DNA of 64,000 bases. Origin: Pyricularia pennisetigena. Taxonomy: Eukaryota; Ascomycota; Sordariomycetes; Magnaporthales; Pyriculariaceae. The notes under the pieces are model-generated. The model was not told the DNA's origin and made no database searches. It saw nothing but the letters and a program-made list of their open reading frames with translations. Location: contig NC_043741.1 of assembly GCF_004337985.1 (NCBI RefSeq), positions 4,020,698 through 4,084,697 on the forward strand, read 5' to 3'. Of the stretch, positions 32,988-45,700 are shown piece after piece. Position numbers and translations under genes: made by a program. Each line of letters starts with the position of its first letter. The first letter of the stretch is position 1.

Positions 32988-35900
32988 ATGCTCAATATTG
33001 GGGGCCGGTTTCCCAGCAAGTCTATGCATGAATTGGGTTTCCTTTGTTGTTTTGTTGGCATTTCACAGGTCACATGAAATCATGGCGCGGAGTTCACTGC
33101 TTGATTGTATTGGGGGACATTGGCTGTATCAAAAGGGGTGTACCGGTACATGGGGTTGGAGCTGTTATGAGCTGTGACTATAGGTAGACTAGATTAATAT
33201 GTAACCTTAGCCTGGCTATGTACCAAGTCTAGGCAATCATGTGAGCTGTTCTAAAAATTAAATCGAGGTATTCTGTCAAGTTCTTTCGCCTACGTATTCC
33301 ATCTGTCTGCCTGAGTGAGGCTGTGTGTGATGCTGAGTGAGACTTTTCTGCCTTTGAAGGATGCACATACGCGCCAGGCAAAGCCCTCTCTCCCTCCTGT
33401 CCACGGTCTTGCCGAGTAAGGACGTTAGATCTGGCTTGTTGGATTGGCCGTCTCGTATCCCAAGTGCCTAATCTGTTGATCTTCTAGTTCTAGTGTCTAG
33501 TTCTAGACCGCGCCACCTTAGTCAACTCAAGTCAATCCGGCACTTTTTGGCTCGGCAGGTGAGTTTGGCTGTCAGTCTGGGGGCCCGTAAGAGATCGAGT
33601 CCATCCCAAGTTTGGTTCAATCCAATGAGTTGCTCGAAACCCTCCAGATGGGCATCCCAAACGATCCCCAGATATGCCGAGGCGTACTTTGACCTAATCT
33701 GACGTTCCGAAAATATGCTCGAGTCAATGCACCAAGATCGACTTTTGTGCCTTGCCTCACGTTCAATGTAGTTATCCAAGTGCTGGCGCAGGCGCGTCTG
33801 TTTTCGAACATCGTCCCAGCAGTTGATGTGGGCGTGTAACGGCATTGTAGCTACTGTTGAGTCTCCCGTCGCATTCGCCCACATCTCGGGAAGTAGCACT
33901 GGCCGAAGTGGGAGGTTGACTTGAAAATTACCTGACACAATGTTTACCTTTGAAGGTTTTTATTATTTTTTATTATTTTTTAATAATATAGTCCCCCACG
34001 TTGCACACTTTGTTTTTTTTTTTTTTTACTATGTCAGAAATGTGACCATACTTTTTCCTAACCCGAAAATCGCCCAGACCCCAAAAGTCCAAACGGGAAG
34101 AGAAAAAAAAAATAATAAAAAAGAAAAAGAAAGAAAGAAGGAAAAACAAGCCCGGTTGCAAACGTGCATGTCCAGTTGAAGCGAGCTTCGGGTCGAATGG
34201 TGTCATTACATGCGTGGGTTGTCGCGTGTGTGTGAGGTCGTAAAGTGGGCGGTGTTGGAAACCCATGCAATGCGATGCCAGCTTCTCGCATTTCGGATCA
34301 GGTAGGTACTTACCTCGGTCAACTTTGGCCAGCTGCTTTCTTTTACTGCTGCTAGTCGACGAGGTACAAGAGGTATCTCATTTTCCCCACTTTGAGCCCA
34401 GCTTGGGGTCCGTTCAAAGGCATCATGTGGGCCACATCGTCTTTTTGTCGACTGCCTAGACCCTTCTGCTGTGGAGAAGCTAAAGACGGCCTCCACTTGC
34501 CTAGATACCCGTCAAGTCGTATTTCTCCTAGCTAATAAGTCTACTTTGTGTTACAAGGTAAGCCAAGTGGAAACCCCATATGCACTGCACCGCCGGGACG
34601 GGACCAACCAGAAGACCTTCTAAGCGGGTTCTGGCAAGCGGACGCGCAAGCCTCCTCAACCGCCCGGCGCGAAATGTGGTTGGAAAACCAGGCACCAAGA
34701 TTGCAGGCAAGGTTAGGTTTGCTTATTCTCTCCTCCCCTTTGGGAAAACTCTCGTGGTTAACGAGGCGAGACACATTGCCGGCTCTGCCGACCGCCGAAC
34801 ATCCGTATGGAGCCACCAGCCGGGGAAGCTTGAATCTAACGAGTGAAGAGATAGATTATGACTGGTAGCTTCTGTAATGTCTGGTAGAGTCAACAAAAAA
34901 AGTCCCGCTACCGTAGATAACCTTGTCACCCAGGCTTTAACTCTTGGGTGACCTTCCATTAAGAATACTGTATTATGTGACGAATTAGTTGGGCCCATAT
35001 GTCAGACGACGGGGCGGGCTGGAAACCAAACAGAAATAAACCTCTTTTAGACGAAAACATAAACGAAAGAAGAAGGAAAAAAAAAAAAGAGAAAAAGAAA
35101 AAAAATCGCTTAATCAACTCCTGGCAGGGAACAAAAAAGCTGCACGCAGCAATCTCACAAAGCAGTTGCCAATCGAGATGGATGGTGTGTTATACGCCGT
35201 GATCTAGGTTGAGGCGGTAAAATAACGGGCGACTAAGGGACGTTGGGCAAGTAATTTACCCGTCTGGAAAAGGTGCGCGGTAAGACAAATCAACAAAATA
35301 TTTGTATGGATATCCTTACCTTTCTCCTCCATTCAAAGTCCCCCAAAGTACGTACAGTCAGTAGGTACCCTGACCATGTATGTACCTTGGGCGGGTAGTT
35401 AGGTACCTCGATTACTACGTCAAACTTGCTCCTGCCTGTTGTTCGTTGCGTTCATGTCATGTCGCTTTATGTTTCCCAACCCAGGATGCTTGCCCCCATT
35501 CCACTTATCCCCACATTTGATCTTTCACTCCACAGCCCGGCCGCTGACGAGTCTCATCTCTCTTTTCATGAAATCTTGCTGCAGTTATTGCACGCTCGTG
35601 TTTTATCTGCAGGCCAAATCCTCGCAGCCCAACTTTGTGGCCCCCCTCTTCGACCTTTCCTCCCGCCTCCACCTTTGGGTCGTCTTTGAAATCAAGTCCC
35701 CCTTCCCCGAAAACAAGAGTTCTTGGCAAGCCAAGCATTCTTACCCTCCTGCTCGTCTTGGCGTGCATCAGAGCGATCCCATCAATTCGTACACGGTCCT
35801 TGTTCGATTTTGATTGATATTTGTCTGTATCCAGCAGAGCGTCGCCCGGCAAGGAAAGGAAATCAACAATCGGCCCCGCTCTCCCTTTATTGTTTTCTCT

Positions 35901-36955
35901 TCTCCCTTCTATCGCAGCCGGGGGGGCTGAAAGATCCCGCCCGACGATCATCGCAAGCAAAAGCTGGTGGTACGGTCTACTTGCTTGCTTGCTTGCTTTG
36001 CTTTGCCCGCTTGCGTGTGTGGCAGCCATTCAAGGCGCCGGCCACAGCCACGCTACCATTAGCCTGTATATGCGCAAATCGCAGGCCGGGGTTGTTGTCG
36101 CGCCACTCAATCGGTAACTTTTCAACCCCTGGGCTCTCCATTGCTTGTGTTTGCCTACCCACTACTACCACCAACACCACCAGCAAGCCACTTCAACTGC
36201 CTGCCAGTCTACAAGAAGACAAAGATCGACTTGGTTCGGTGACAAGAGAAGGCCGTATACCCTCGTTCAGCCGACGCTTGGCCTCCGTTGTGTGCCCGTT
36301 CGGGCGGTAGTCATTTTTTTTTTGTGTTTATTTTTTTTTTTATTTTATTCTCCGGTCGAAATCAATTCCCAATTACAGAACCCCCCGGCATCCCCGGCCG
36401 CCTGGTCTGGTTCCGCTCATTCGCCTGTCACACCAAATTAACCAGTGCCAATTCGTGTCTATCCCTCATACCGAAAAAAAAGCCCCCTTTCGAGGCTTGG
36501 CGGGACTGAGCACGACTCGTTCGTTTCCTCCACGGCTCGCTCAAACCAAGACAGCGAGGGTTGGAGGCAAGGTGTAATTACTACACCGATCCAGAAAGAA
36601 ATCAAAAAAGCCAATAAGAGCTCAAGGCCAAGGTTTAAGGCTGGCCTTCACTGTGCGCTGAATTTGAACACGTCGCGATCGATCAATCGACTTCATTCTG
36701 AGGGGCCGCGCGCATGCATGTGCTGGCACGCCTCGACGACTGCGCCGCCTTGCCGATTGGGCACCTCACCTGACATCTGATTTTCCCTTCATCACGTCGC
36801 CGCAGACTCAGGCCTGAGAAGGCCAAGAAGGTCTACACGCACCTTCCCGCCCGCCGAAACCTCACTTGCCTCTACATAGAGTCTTCCAAGACCACCACAA
36901 CCACCATCACCCTTACTCCTTGCGAGGGGCGTCGTACAGACCCAGCACAGGCTAG
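32988..36955. other. long intergenic region and probable leader of palF
   Basis: Nearly 4 kb with no supported gene. The stretch 35400-36950 is pyrimidine-rich with many short open frames, consistent with a promoter and long 5' leader for palF. Low-complexity A/T tracts occur at 34013-34027, 34106-34145 and 35078-35105. A 138-residue minus-strand frame at 33522-33938 was considered and not accepted. Confidence 0.5.
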
Positions 36956-39528
36956 ATGGGCGGCTCCTCGGCCTCCAGGAACCAATCTTCGCTGCTGGAA
37001 GACACGCACACGAGCCGATCGCTAATCTCACGCCTCTTTTCGCGCTCAAAGACGCGACACATTACCGATTTCCACGTCCGCCCCGTCGATCCGCACCGCA
37101 AGTACGCCAAAGGCGACCATGTCACCGGCGCCGTTGTTCTGACCGTTCTCAGGCCAATTCGCATCACACACCTAACTGTTGCTCTCCACGGCTTCGTCAA
37201 GGTCTTCAAGAGTCCCAACGCAGCCCACGAAGCCACGATCAATACCGCGCAGGTTGCCTCTGGCGTCACCAACCGGACACGATACCTCGGCAATGGTCTC
37301 GCGTCACTCTTCCAAGATGAACAAGTCCTCAGCGCCGACGGAAAGCTGGAGGCGGGGCGTTACGAGTTCAATTTTGACCTCGTGTTTCCATCCAAGGTTA
37401 ACCTTCCAACCAGCATTGATGTATGTTTCTCAAGATACCAGTCTTGTTACGTCTTTACTCGTCCTCGGCCGGAACTGTCGGATAGATCATTCCTACTGAC
37501 CCTTTGTCTCCACTCTAGTTTGAGCGAGGAACCATTTCATACATGATATCAGCGACTTTGACGCGACCGACATCGATAACGCCCACGACAGTATGCGACA
37601 GAAAAATTTACTTGGTGGAGAAAGTAGATATAGGTTCCATTCCAGCACCGCGGCCGCGAACGATATCACTTGAGCCAATATCCAGGAGGACACGGAGGAA
37701 GAGGACAGACCGACCAAGTACCCTCGGCGGAGCTGACAGGGGCTCATCGCTGGGCGATTCCCATGATGTCACTTCTTCTGATTTGGATTCCTCCAGGGCG
37801 CCTGAGAGTGTTGCTGCAGAATCCAACACGGCAAACGATGCCGCCATAGGGGCGCAGCAAACCCCGCAAAGTCCCACACGTACCGAAATGCCTGATGTAA
37901 TGAGCGAGGTCAGCACAGAGAGCGCAATCACTAGCAGCAGTGCGGGCGCAAGCGTTGGGTACAAGGTCAGTGAGGCAACGGGGAGTTCCTCGGGCTCACA
38001 GTTTGGTGCAAGGACGCCGACGGTCGAAGAAAAGACCATCACCGCCAGCGTCGAAATGCTCAAGGGTGGCTGCCTGCCGGGAGACTTTGTCCCCGTCAAG
38101 GTATCAGTGCACCACATCAAGAGGATAAAAAGCGTCCATGGGGTCATCGTCACCCTGTACAGGCAAGGCAGGATAGACTCGGCACCCCCTGTATCGGCTT
38201 TCCAAGGCTTGTCCAAAGAAGACGTGCGCCGCCTGGAAAAGGAAGAATATTTCCCACGGTCAAAAACAGGGTTGAGCGGCTTGTCTTTGTCATCAGCTGG
38301 ATCCTGCAGCGTCTTCCGTAAGGATTTATCCCAGGCCTTCGGTCCTCTAATCATCGACCCCATCACACTCGACGCAAGCGTGACGATTTCGGTCCGAGTA
38401 CCAGAGGATGTCTTCCCCACCATCAAGGGCGTGCCCGGGGAGCTGATCAGCTTCAAATATCAGATAGAGGTGATAGTGGATCTGGGAGGCAAGCTGGCTA
38501 GCCAAATCTCATCGGTACAATCCAAAGCCGGCGGCATGACGGGCGCTGGTGCGATTCCGTCGGTCAGGAACCCATATGAAAGTGGAGGTTCGTCTATCAT
38601 GGGAAACTGGGGCAACAGCATCATAGATACAGACCAGTTGCGTCGCCACAAGGGCGTCATCTCGGTTGTGTTCGAGGTTCCTGTAGGAAGTGTGGATTCG
38701 AGTCGGCAAAGGACGAGAGGCGGTTCTCTTCGACCAAATCCTCAATCGCGCCAGCTGTCGCAAGCGACCGGGTCGCAGCAAATACCGACGGTAGCCTATG
38801 GACCGGATGGCAAACAGCGGGCTCAGTCCCAGTCAGCCGGACAGGAGGACTACGTTTACAGTCAGGGAAGTCAGGGCAACGGACCTGTGGGATCGAGCAC
38901 CGAATACGTGCCCAGCCCTTACTACACTCCGCACGATCCTCGTCAACAGCAGGCGCCGATATACATACCGCCCCCAAATGTGCCAAACGATGCGGGCCTG
39001 TCAGAAAAGGAACGAGCTCGCCGCGCGGAGCAGATACTACTACCCAGTCAGCCTCCAGCAGCTCCATTGGCGAGTGCGTCATCAGAGACTATACCAGAGG
39101 ATATATACAATGTTGAGGACGACATAGCATCAGGGCCGTCATCGGCTCTCGCAGTCGGAAACCCCAACGGCGTTGCAACAGCACCGACTCTGGACGAGGT
39201 TGAATCTGGCGAAGCAGCAGCCGGCAACAGCGAAGATAAGCTGGAGAGAGAGCGTCGTCGTCTGCTACAAGAGGCAAGCGCCCCGCCTGATTTCCCTGAC
39301 GACTACGACACGGGGGATCCAGGTCCCAGTAGCCAAGAGCCTGCCTCAAGTGAGACGGCGCCCGCATTGAACTTTCAGCCTTCGGCACCTGTACTATCTG
39401 AGGACGACGAGGACCCTGGCAGCTCATATTTCACCCAGCACACGAGCACGGGGGATTACATGGGGGATGGTGCACTGGGCCGTCCAATTACGGCACCTCA
39501 CGAACCACTTCCTCGATATCAGAGGTAG
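36956..39528 (+). CDS. palF: pH-response arrestin PalF/Rim8
   Basis: Exons 36956-37420 and 37519-39528 (98-bp intron) give 824 residues. PalF binds the pH sensor PalH at the plasma membrane and, once ubiquitinated, recruits ESCRT factors so that PacC is processed under alkaline conditions. The N-arrestin domain starts at about 36 (TDFHVRPVDPHRKYAKGD, THLTVALHGFVKVFK) and continues across the splice site with FERGTISYMISATLTRPTSI. The C-arrestin domain begins near 326 (EKTITASVEMLKGGCLPGD, VHHIKRIKSVHGVIVTLYR, PLIIDPITLDASVTISVRVP, ISFKYQIEVIVDLGG). The last 280 residues are disordered, rich in Ser/Pro/Gln, with PPxY-like and acidic segments. The domain pattern separates it from Rod1/CreD-type arrestins. 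A linker of about 120 residues rich in Ser/Thr lies between the arrestin halves. Confidence 0.88.
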
Positions 39529-40002
39529 CAACAAGGGAAGAAGACGCCGAACTTGGCTAGCATTGAAGACGGTCGGTCTGCTGATTTGAAGCGATACTGT
39601 ACAAAAACAAACGATTACATCGAACGATACCCCCATTGGAGTTTGGAAGAGCTGGCTACTTGTTTCTATATATATCTATATACATATGCGTGTTTGGCTG
39701 TTGATAATGAAAAGGAGTCCGGAATGATTGCGCTTGGGTTGGACATATGAGCTTTTCAATCTTGTCTCTGGAGATAGGCGGTACGTACAGAGTAATGTGT
39801 ACGTAAATGAAGATTCGAGCTAGGCGGATACACCACTGTCAGCCACCTGAACTTATTATTGATTCGCTATAATTTGATTTGAGGTCTTGGCCTTGGAGTT
39901 TTGTTTACTTGATGCAAGAAGGGAATTTTGATGGCATAGGCAGGCTGGGTCATGATCTGGACCTTTTAGTAAGAATTCGTGTCTTTTTTTTTTTTTTTTT
40001 TT
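39529..40002. other. 3' region of palF up to the gap
   Basis: About 470 bp of ordinary non-coding sequence ending in a T-run (39983-40002) at the edge of the gap. Confidence 0.6.
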
Positions 40003-40895
40003 NNNNNNNNNNNNNNNNNNNNNNNNNNNNNNNNNNNNNNNNNNNNNNNNNNNNNNNNNNNNNNNNNNNNNNNNNNNNNNNNNNNNNNNNNNNNNNNNNN
40101 NNNNNNNNNNNNNNNNNNNNNNNNNNNNNNNNNNNNNNNNNNNNNNNNNNNNNNNNNNNNNNNNNNNNNNNNNNNNNNNNNNNNNNNNNNNNNNNNNNNN
40201 NNNNNNNNNNNNNNNNNNNNNNNNNNNNNNNNNNNNNNNNNNNNNNNNNNNNNNNNNNNNNNNNNNNNNNNNNNNNNNNNNNNNNNNNNNNNNNNNNNNN
40301 NNNNNNNNNNNNNNNNNNNNNNNNNNNNNNNNNNNNNNNNNNNNNNNNNNNNNNNNNNNNNNNNNNNNNNNNNNNNNNNNNNNNNNNNNNNNNNNNNNNN
40401 NNNNNNNNNNNNNNNNNNNNNNNNNNNNNNNNNNNNNNNNNNNNNNNNNNNNNNNNNNNNNNNNNNNNNNNNNNNNNNNNNNNNNNNNNNNNNNNNNNNN
40501 NNNNNNNNNNNNNNNNNNNNNNNNNNNNNNNNNNNNNNNNNNNNNNNNNNNNNNNNNNNNNNNNNNNNNNNNNNNNNNNNNNNNNNNNNNNNNNNNNNNN
40601 NNNNNNNNNNNNNNNNNNNNNNNNNNNNNNNNNNNNNNNNNNNNNNNNNNNNNNNNNNNNNNNNNNNNNNNNNNNNNNNNNNNNNNNNNNNNNNNNNNNN
40701 NNNNNNNNNNNNNNNNNNNNNNNNNNNNNNNNNNNNNNNNNNNNNNNNNNNNNNNNNNNNNNNNNNNNNNNNNNNNNNNNNNNNNNNNNNNNNNNNNNNN
40801 NNNNNNNNNNNNNNNNNNNNNNNNNNNNNNNNNNNNNNNNNNNNNNNNNNNNNNNNNNNNNNNNNNNNNNNNNNNNNNNNNNNNNNNNNNNNNNN
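40003..40895. other. assembly gap (893 N)
   Basis: Unsequenced bases bordered by a T-run on the left and an (AC)n tract on the right. The 5' part of the acyltransferase gene must lie at least partly in it. Confidence 0.98.
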
Positions 40896-40924
40896 ACACA
40901 CACACACACACACACACACACACA
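40896..40924. repeat. (AC)n microsatellite at gap edge
   Basis: Uninterrupted AC dinucleotides directly after the N run; the true repeat probably extends into the gap. Confidence 0.95.
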
Positions 40925-40949
40925 ACTGACATTGCAAGCCCTCCTCCAG

Positions 40950-42436
40950 GGGTACTGTCTGGGCGTTGACCAGCCTGGTCCTCAGGCGCCCGCAGTATGA
41001 GGCCGAAAGGGTCAATAAGAGACCCAAGAAGCGGAGTGGGTCGGCCCGTGGGAGGAGCGACTCTGACGTATCCAGCCCGGCCATGTCGTCTCCGGCCTCT
41101 CCTGAGCGAGCCTATAGCTCTGCCTTGTCATCGTCTGGGATGGGCAACGGCAACGGCAACGGCAGCGAAAGGCCCGTCAAGCGTAGGAGGAAATCGGTTC
41201 ACTTCCTTGTAGCTCCGGATGAGGATGTTGCCGACTCCGTGTTTAATAATGACATGGAGTACTACTGGCAAGCGTTCCCCGAGGATGCCCCTTTTCGCGA
41301 GAGGCTGAGTTGGACATATGACTATTACACTTCATGGCGGGGCTCCGGTAAGTACGATGGGTTGATCGATCGACCCTTTGGTGCGATATGACATCAATTA
41401 ACGCCCTGCGGCTGACGCCAAAACTGCCATAGGCTGGAATTTTGCAATTTCCACCATACCAACCTTCGACCCTCCACGAAAACCCCGGTCGGGAGAGTTG
41501 GTCCAGATCGAGTCAATCCCAGTTAGGTCCAGGGCAGGCGTTTCCCGTCCCGTCAGCAACAGAGGGCTACTCCTCACCAGGCTCGGAAGATCTGTGCTGG
41601 CATACCTGGCACTCGACGTCTGTTCCACTCTCATGAGGCATGATCCTTATTTCCGCACCGGTCGTCACGAAGTAGCCCCGTCCCCGTCGGCCCCGTTGGC
41701 TCCTCATCTTCCTCCCGCCTTGCTGTACATATACAGGAGCTTCCTCGCATCCCTGATAGTCTTCAACGCCCTGTGGGCCCTGTTCTCGATGGACCAGGTC
41801 ATCAGGCGCTGGCTGATGACCAGGCTCTTCGGCAGGGACGTCCGCACCGAGCTGTGGCTGTACTCGGACACCTTTGGGTCCTTTGCCCAGGTTCTCGACC
41901 ACGGCCTCGGCGGTCTATGGGGGCGATCCTGGCACCAGACCTTCAGGATAGGATTCACGGCGCCTTCGGTGCTCCTCCTCGCAGGGACGCGCAGCAAGGC
42001 TGCCAAGAAGCTCCTAAGCTCGCTGGTCGCCTTTTGCATCTCGGGCGCCATGCACGCCACCGGCAGCTTCACCATGCCGCGCGGCGCCAGGCCCTGGATG
42101 CCCTGGCTGTTCTTCGTCCTGTCCTGGGTCGGCACGGCCGCGCAGACGGCCCTGTACCACGGCCTGCGTCTCGACCGCGTCGCCCCGAGGCTCCCCACGC
42201 TCGCGCGGAGGACGTCCAACCTGCTGTTCTCCTGCGCCTGGCTGCTCCTGACCTGCTGGGTCTTTGTCGACGACATGTGCCGCGCCGGCATGTGGATGTT
42301 TGAGCCCGTCCCCTTTTCCTTTGCGCGCGCCGGCGGCTTGGGTCTGCCCGGCGACCAAGACGTGTGGCGTATCAAGGAGCCGCTCATCTATTGGCATTCC
42401 GGGAGACACTGGTGGGATACTGGACTTGCTGCCTAA
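40950..42436 (+). CDS. wax-synthase-domain membrane O-acyltransferase, 5' end missing
   Basis: Two readable exons, 40950-41347 and 41433-42436, join in phase; the start lies upstream, in or before the gap. The frame before 40929 is closed by a stop, so an acceptor (CAG, ending at 40949) is inferred. The C-terminal two thirds contain several hydrophobic helices. SGAMHATGSF holds the single conserved histidine of wax-synthase-like acyltransferases. The first readable exon has a long Ser/Arg/Lys-rich insert (about 41010-41200) between the start of the domain and NNDMEYYWQAFPED. Fungal relatives acylate alcohols or secondary metabolites (for example the Tri7-type acetyltransferases); the substrate here is unknown. 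It is convergent with TERT. Confidence 0.72.
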
Positions 42437-42472
42437 ACTTTGGTCCTTTTGCTTTTTTTGTTGTGGATTTTC

Positions 42473-42524
<52 letters not shown>

Positions 42525-42761
42525 CTTTCTCTATCTCATGATGAACTGATGCTACCAACGAGGGAATGGGCCAAGATGGACTTTGTTACAAATGCCATTT
42601 GATTACAGAAACCATGATACCCTTGATCTTGGCTACTTAGACATAGCGTTTGCGGCATGGATTAGACACTATCAGGATTAATTATGCCCCAGGGGCTTTT
42701 TGGGAATAAACTTCTACATGGTGGGTGAGCAGCCAAGTTGTTGGGCAGTGGATCGCTCTCC
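42437..42761. other. shared 3' region of convergent genes
   Basis: Short region between the acyltransferase and TERT stop codons; contains the CT microsatellite. Confidence 0.6.
42476..42520. repeat. (CT)n microsatellite
   Basis: About 22 uninterrupted CT units in the 3' region of the acyltransferase gene. Confidence 0.95.
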
Positions 42762-45700
42762 CTATACATTGCATACTGGGAGTTTGCCCTTGAAATTCAA
42801 CTTGCGTATCTCCGTATCCAGCCAAGATAGAACTTGACCATACCCGGCCTGTCTCTTGGCCAACACTCGCTTGAAGGCGTGCAATGAAAGCCTACAGATA
42901 TAAAACACAAGTCAGTAATTCCGCTGAATCTGTTCTCAAAAGAGAGTCACGGCCGGCGAGAGTATCGGCAGCTCACGCACCACTTGACCAGCTTCTTGCT
43001 GATGCCACACTCATACCCGGGGAATCTGGCCCTCCTCGACTTGCTCGCCAGCAACGCATACGCAACGTCGACCAGCGTGGTAATGGTCTGCAGGACGACG
43101 TGCGTCCTCGGTCGTCTCCGCTGCGGCATGGCCCTGGCGTACGCCCACATCTTCTTGGCCGTCTCGGCCAGGGCGCCAAAGAGGTTGGCGAGCACCGTGG
43201 GCCGCGAGTTGTGCGTCGAGTCGAAGAACATCAGGTGCGACTGTATCTTGAAGGCGTTGAGCACCTTGCGCTGAAAGTTGAGGCCCTGGTGGCGCGAGAA
43301 GTCCACCGTGAGCGCGCGCGGTGCCGCCGGGTCGCGCCGGTCTTTGCTGACGTCGAGCGAGCTGCAGCTGATGAGCGTGCCGCAGTAAGGGAACCCTGTC
43401 GATCTACCGGGGCCCAGCTTGGGAACCTCGACTCCCTGGCACACCACGTCAAAGTTCACGAGACTCTTGTTGGGGTTGACGGTGACTCCATATTCAGGCA
43501 CACCGGCGTGCATGACCTCTATGAACTGCCTCGCCTTGGACACGTCGAGCGTAATCAGAAGAAAGTCGTCGATTAAACGAAGAAGAAGACAGTCGCCAGA
43601 CTGCAAGAAGGCCAATTTTTTGAGTTCCAAATCAGCATAAAAATAGTTGCAGAGGAGCGAGCTGAGTATAGAGCCTTGTGGGATTCCGTCCTTTTGTCGA
43701 TAAAACCTCTTGCCTATTCGAATCAGGTTCTGTTTGATGTGCGATGTAATCAGATTCATCAAGTCGATCGTGTTGTGGACCTTTTGGAACACGCTCTCGA
43801 AGTAGACGGCGTTGTTCTTGTTCCGGGCGATCTGGGAGGCAAGCACATCCATGAATGTGACATGATCCCCTACGCCTCTGGCATAAGAGCGCCACCTCTT
43901 GGCAAGCTTGCCTGGGTCCGAAGGATCGCCAGTCGACCGCTCAACCTCGGCGTGCTTGATGAGCTTGTATTGGCCGTGAGTAGGGATCTCTGATATAAGC
44001 TGAAGGACTGCCGACTGGGGTATTGTATCGAAGGCGGCCTTGACGTCGACTTTTGCAAAGTAGAACCTTCTGTTCGCAGTACCCACGCGCTCCTTGAAAG
44101 CCTTTAACCGACTGTATATGTCGCCAACGGAGAACATGGCTGACCCAAGCCTGGATGGATCTTTGGTCTGCGGTAGACATGTTAGCCGGGACCTTGCATA
44201 CGTCAGCGCATGGACAGTGGGCAACGACTGCTTACCTTTTCGTATTTGAGCATAGTATGGGCCGGGCCAAGGATAGTGTTTATGCTGGCACCAAGCATCT
44301 TCTTGCTACCATTGGCCAGCGCTCTTCGGCGCAGATTAGTAATGGGACGCATGCTGGAGCCTTTCGGCAACAGCCTCACTTGACTAAAGTTGAGGTCGCG
44401 CGAGCCAAGTATCCGTTGTGCCTCCTCCGTGCTCATCTCCTCGTACGTGTTGACTTTGAGGACGGCCATGAATGGCTCTGCAACCTGACGCCAAACATCG
44501 TGCCGGAAGAAGAATAGCTGGGAACGGTGAGTACTTGATTCTGTGACGTAAAAGTTGCTGCGGATCAAAGGAATGAGTATTGAATCGAAGAGGTAGTAGA
44601 GGAATTCTTGGAATATTTCGATTCGCTTCAGCCTATCCGACTGGCTGGCTTTTTGGCATGATAATTTAGGCGGAGCAAGCCATTCTATTTCCTTGATCTG
44701 GAGCATTGTAAGCTTTGGGGGGGTTTTTTTTCTTCTTCTTTTTCCCTCGTCTGGTCTGATGGTACTAGCTGGATGGGGTATTTCAATATCTAGGGCATAC
44801 CTTGAATCCCTGGCTTAGTTCGTGAAGATTCATCGTCTCGAACCGCCGCAGTTTGATAAAATGATCAACATGTTTAAGGAACACTTTCTTATTGGCCACT
44901 CTGGTCTGCCCCTCTCCCCAAAACTTATCGGGGACAAGCTTGGAAAGGACTGCTTGGCAGTACGCAGATACATGAGCTGCAGGAGTAGAGAGCTCAAGTA
45001 CCAAGGCTTGCTCGTCTCTCTTGACAACATCCTTAAGCGAGGCTACGATGCTGTTGGTTGAAGAAGCCTATTCAGAGAGTAAGAATTTATGATGTTTGAA
45101 TCTACTAGGTGAACCATCACGACGCCAACTTACAGGACAGTAATGTTTCAAGAGCGCAGAATACGAGCAACGCCGATGCAATATCTGCATCTTCTCCACC
45201 AAGTGAAAGGGAGTACCTCTGAGTCGTTTGGGAATTGAAACATGAGCGGGGCTCGAGGATTTGAATTTCTGTTGAATCTCCTCCTCACGCAGTGTATAGT
45301 CTTGGAACCTCTGGCTTGTTTGGGTGTGGTCAACGACAGACGTGAAGGCATTGTGCAAGCCAAACTGCCGAGGGAACATATACATCATGCAATGTATCGT
45401 GTTGCCGCGCATTTTCTCCTGCCGGGCGGCATCTCCAAGTTTGCTATTGCCCCCTTTCCCTTTCCGTACATCATCGGCGTCTTCTGAGATTGCTGGGTAC
45501 CTGTTCAGGACATCTATTGCTCGGGAAATCAGTTTCAAATACACACCATGACAAGTTCTATAGCAAAGATTGAAATGGAAAAAAAAAAGAAAAATTAAAA
45601 ATTAGTTGGATGTAGGGTACATACGGATGTGTCTGAGTCCAAAGTGCACTGCTCCGCGGGCATTTAGGGCTGCGCGCGAGTATAGCATCCGGCTCCTCAC

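Noticed and set aside
33522..33938. 138-codon minus-strand frame
   Set aside because: Begins without ATG, lacks any recognised motif and has no clear splice partners.
45541..45570. alternative TERT exon 4 acceptor further upstream
   Set aside because: It breaks the phase with exon 3; the acceptor at 45514 restores GLRHIHVLNRYP and the frame.
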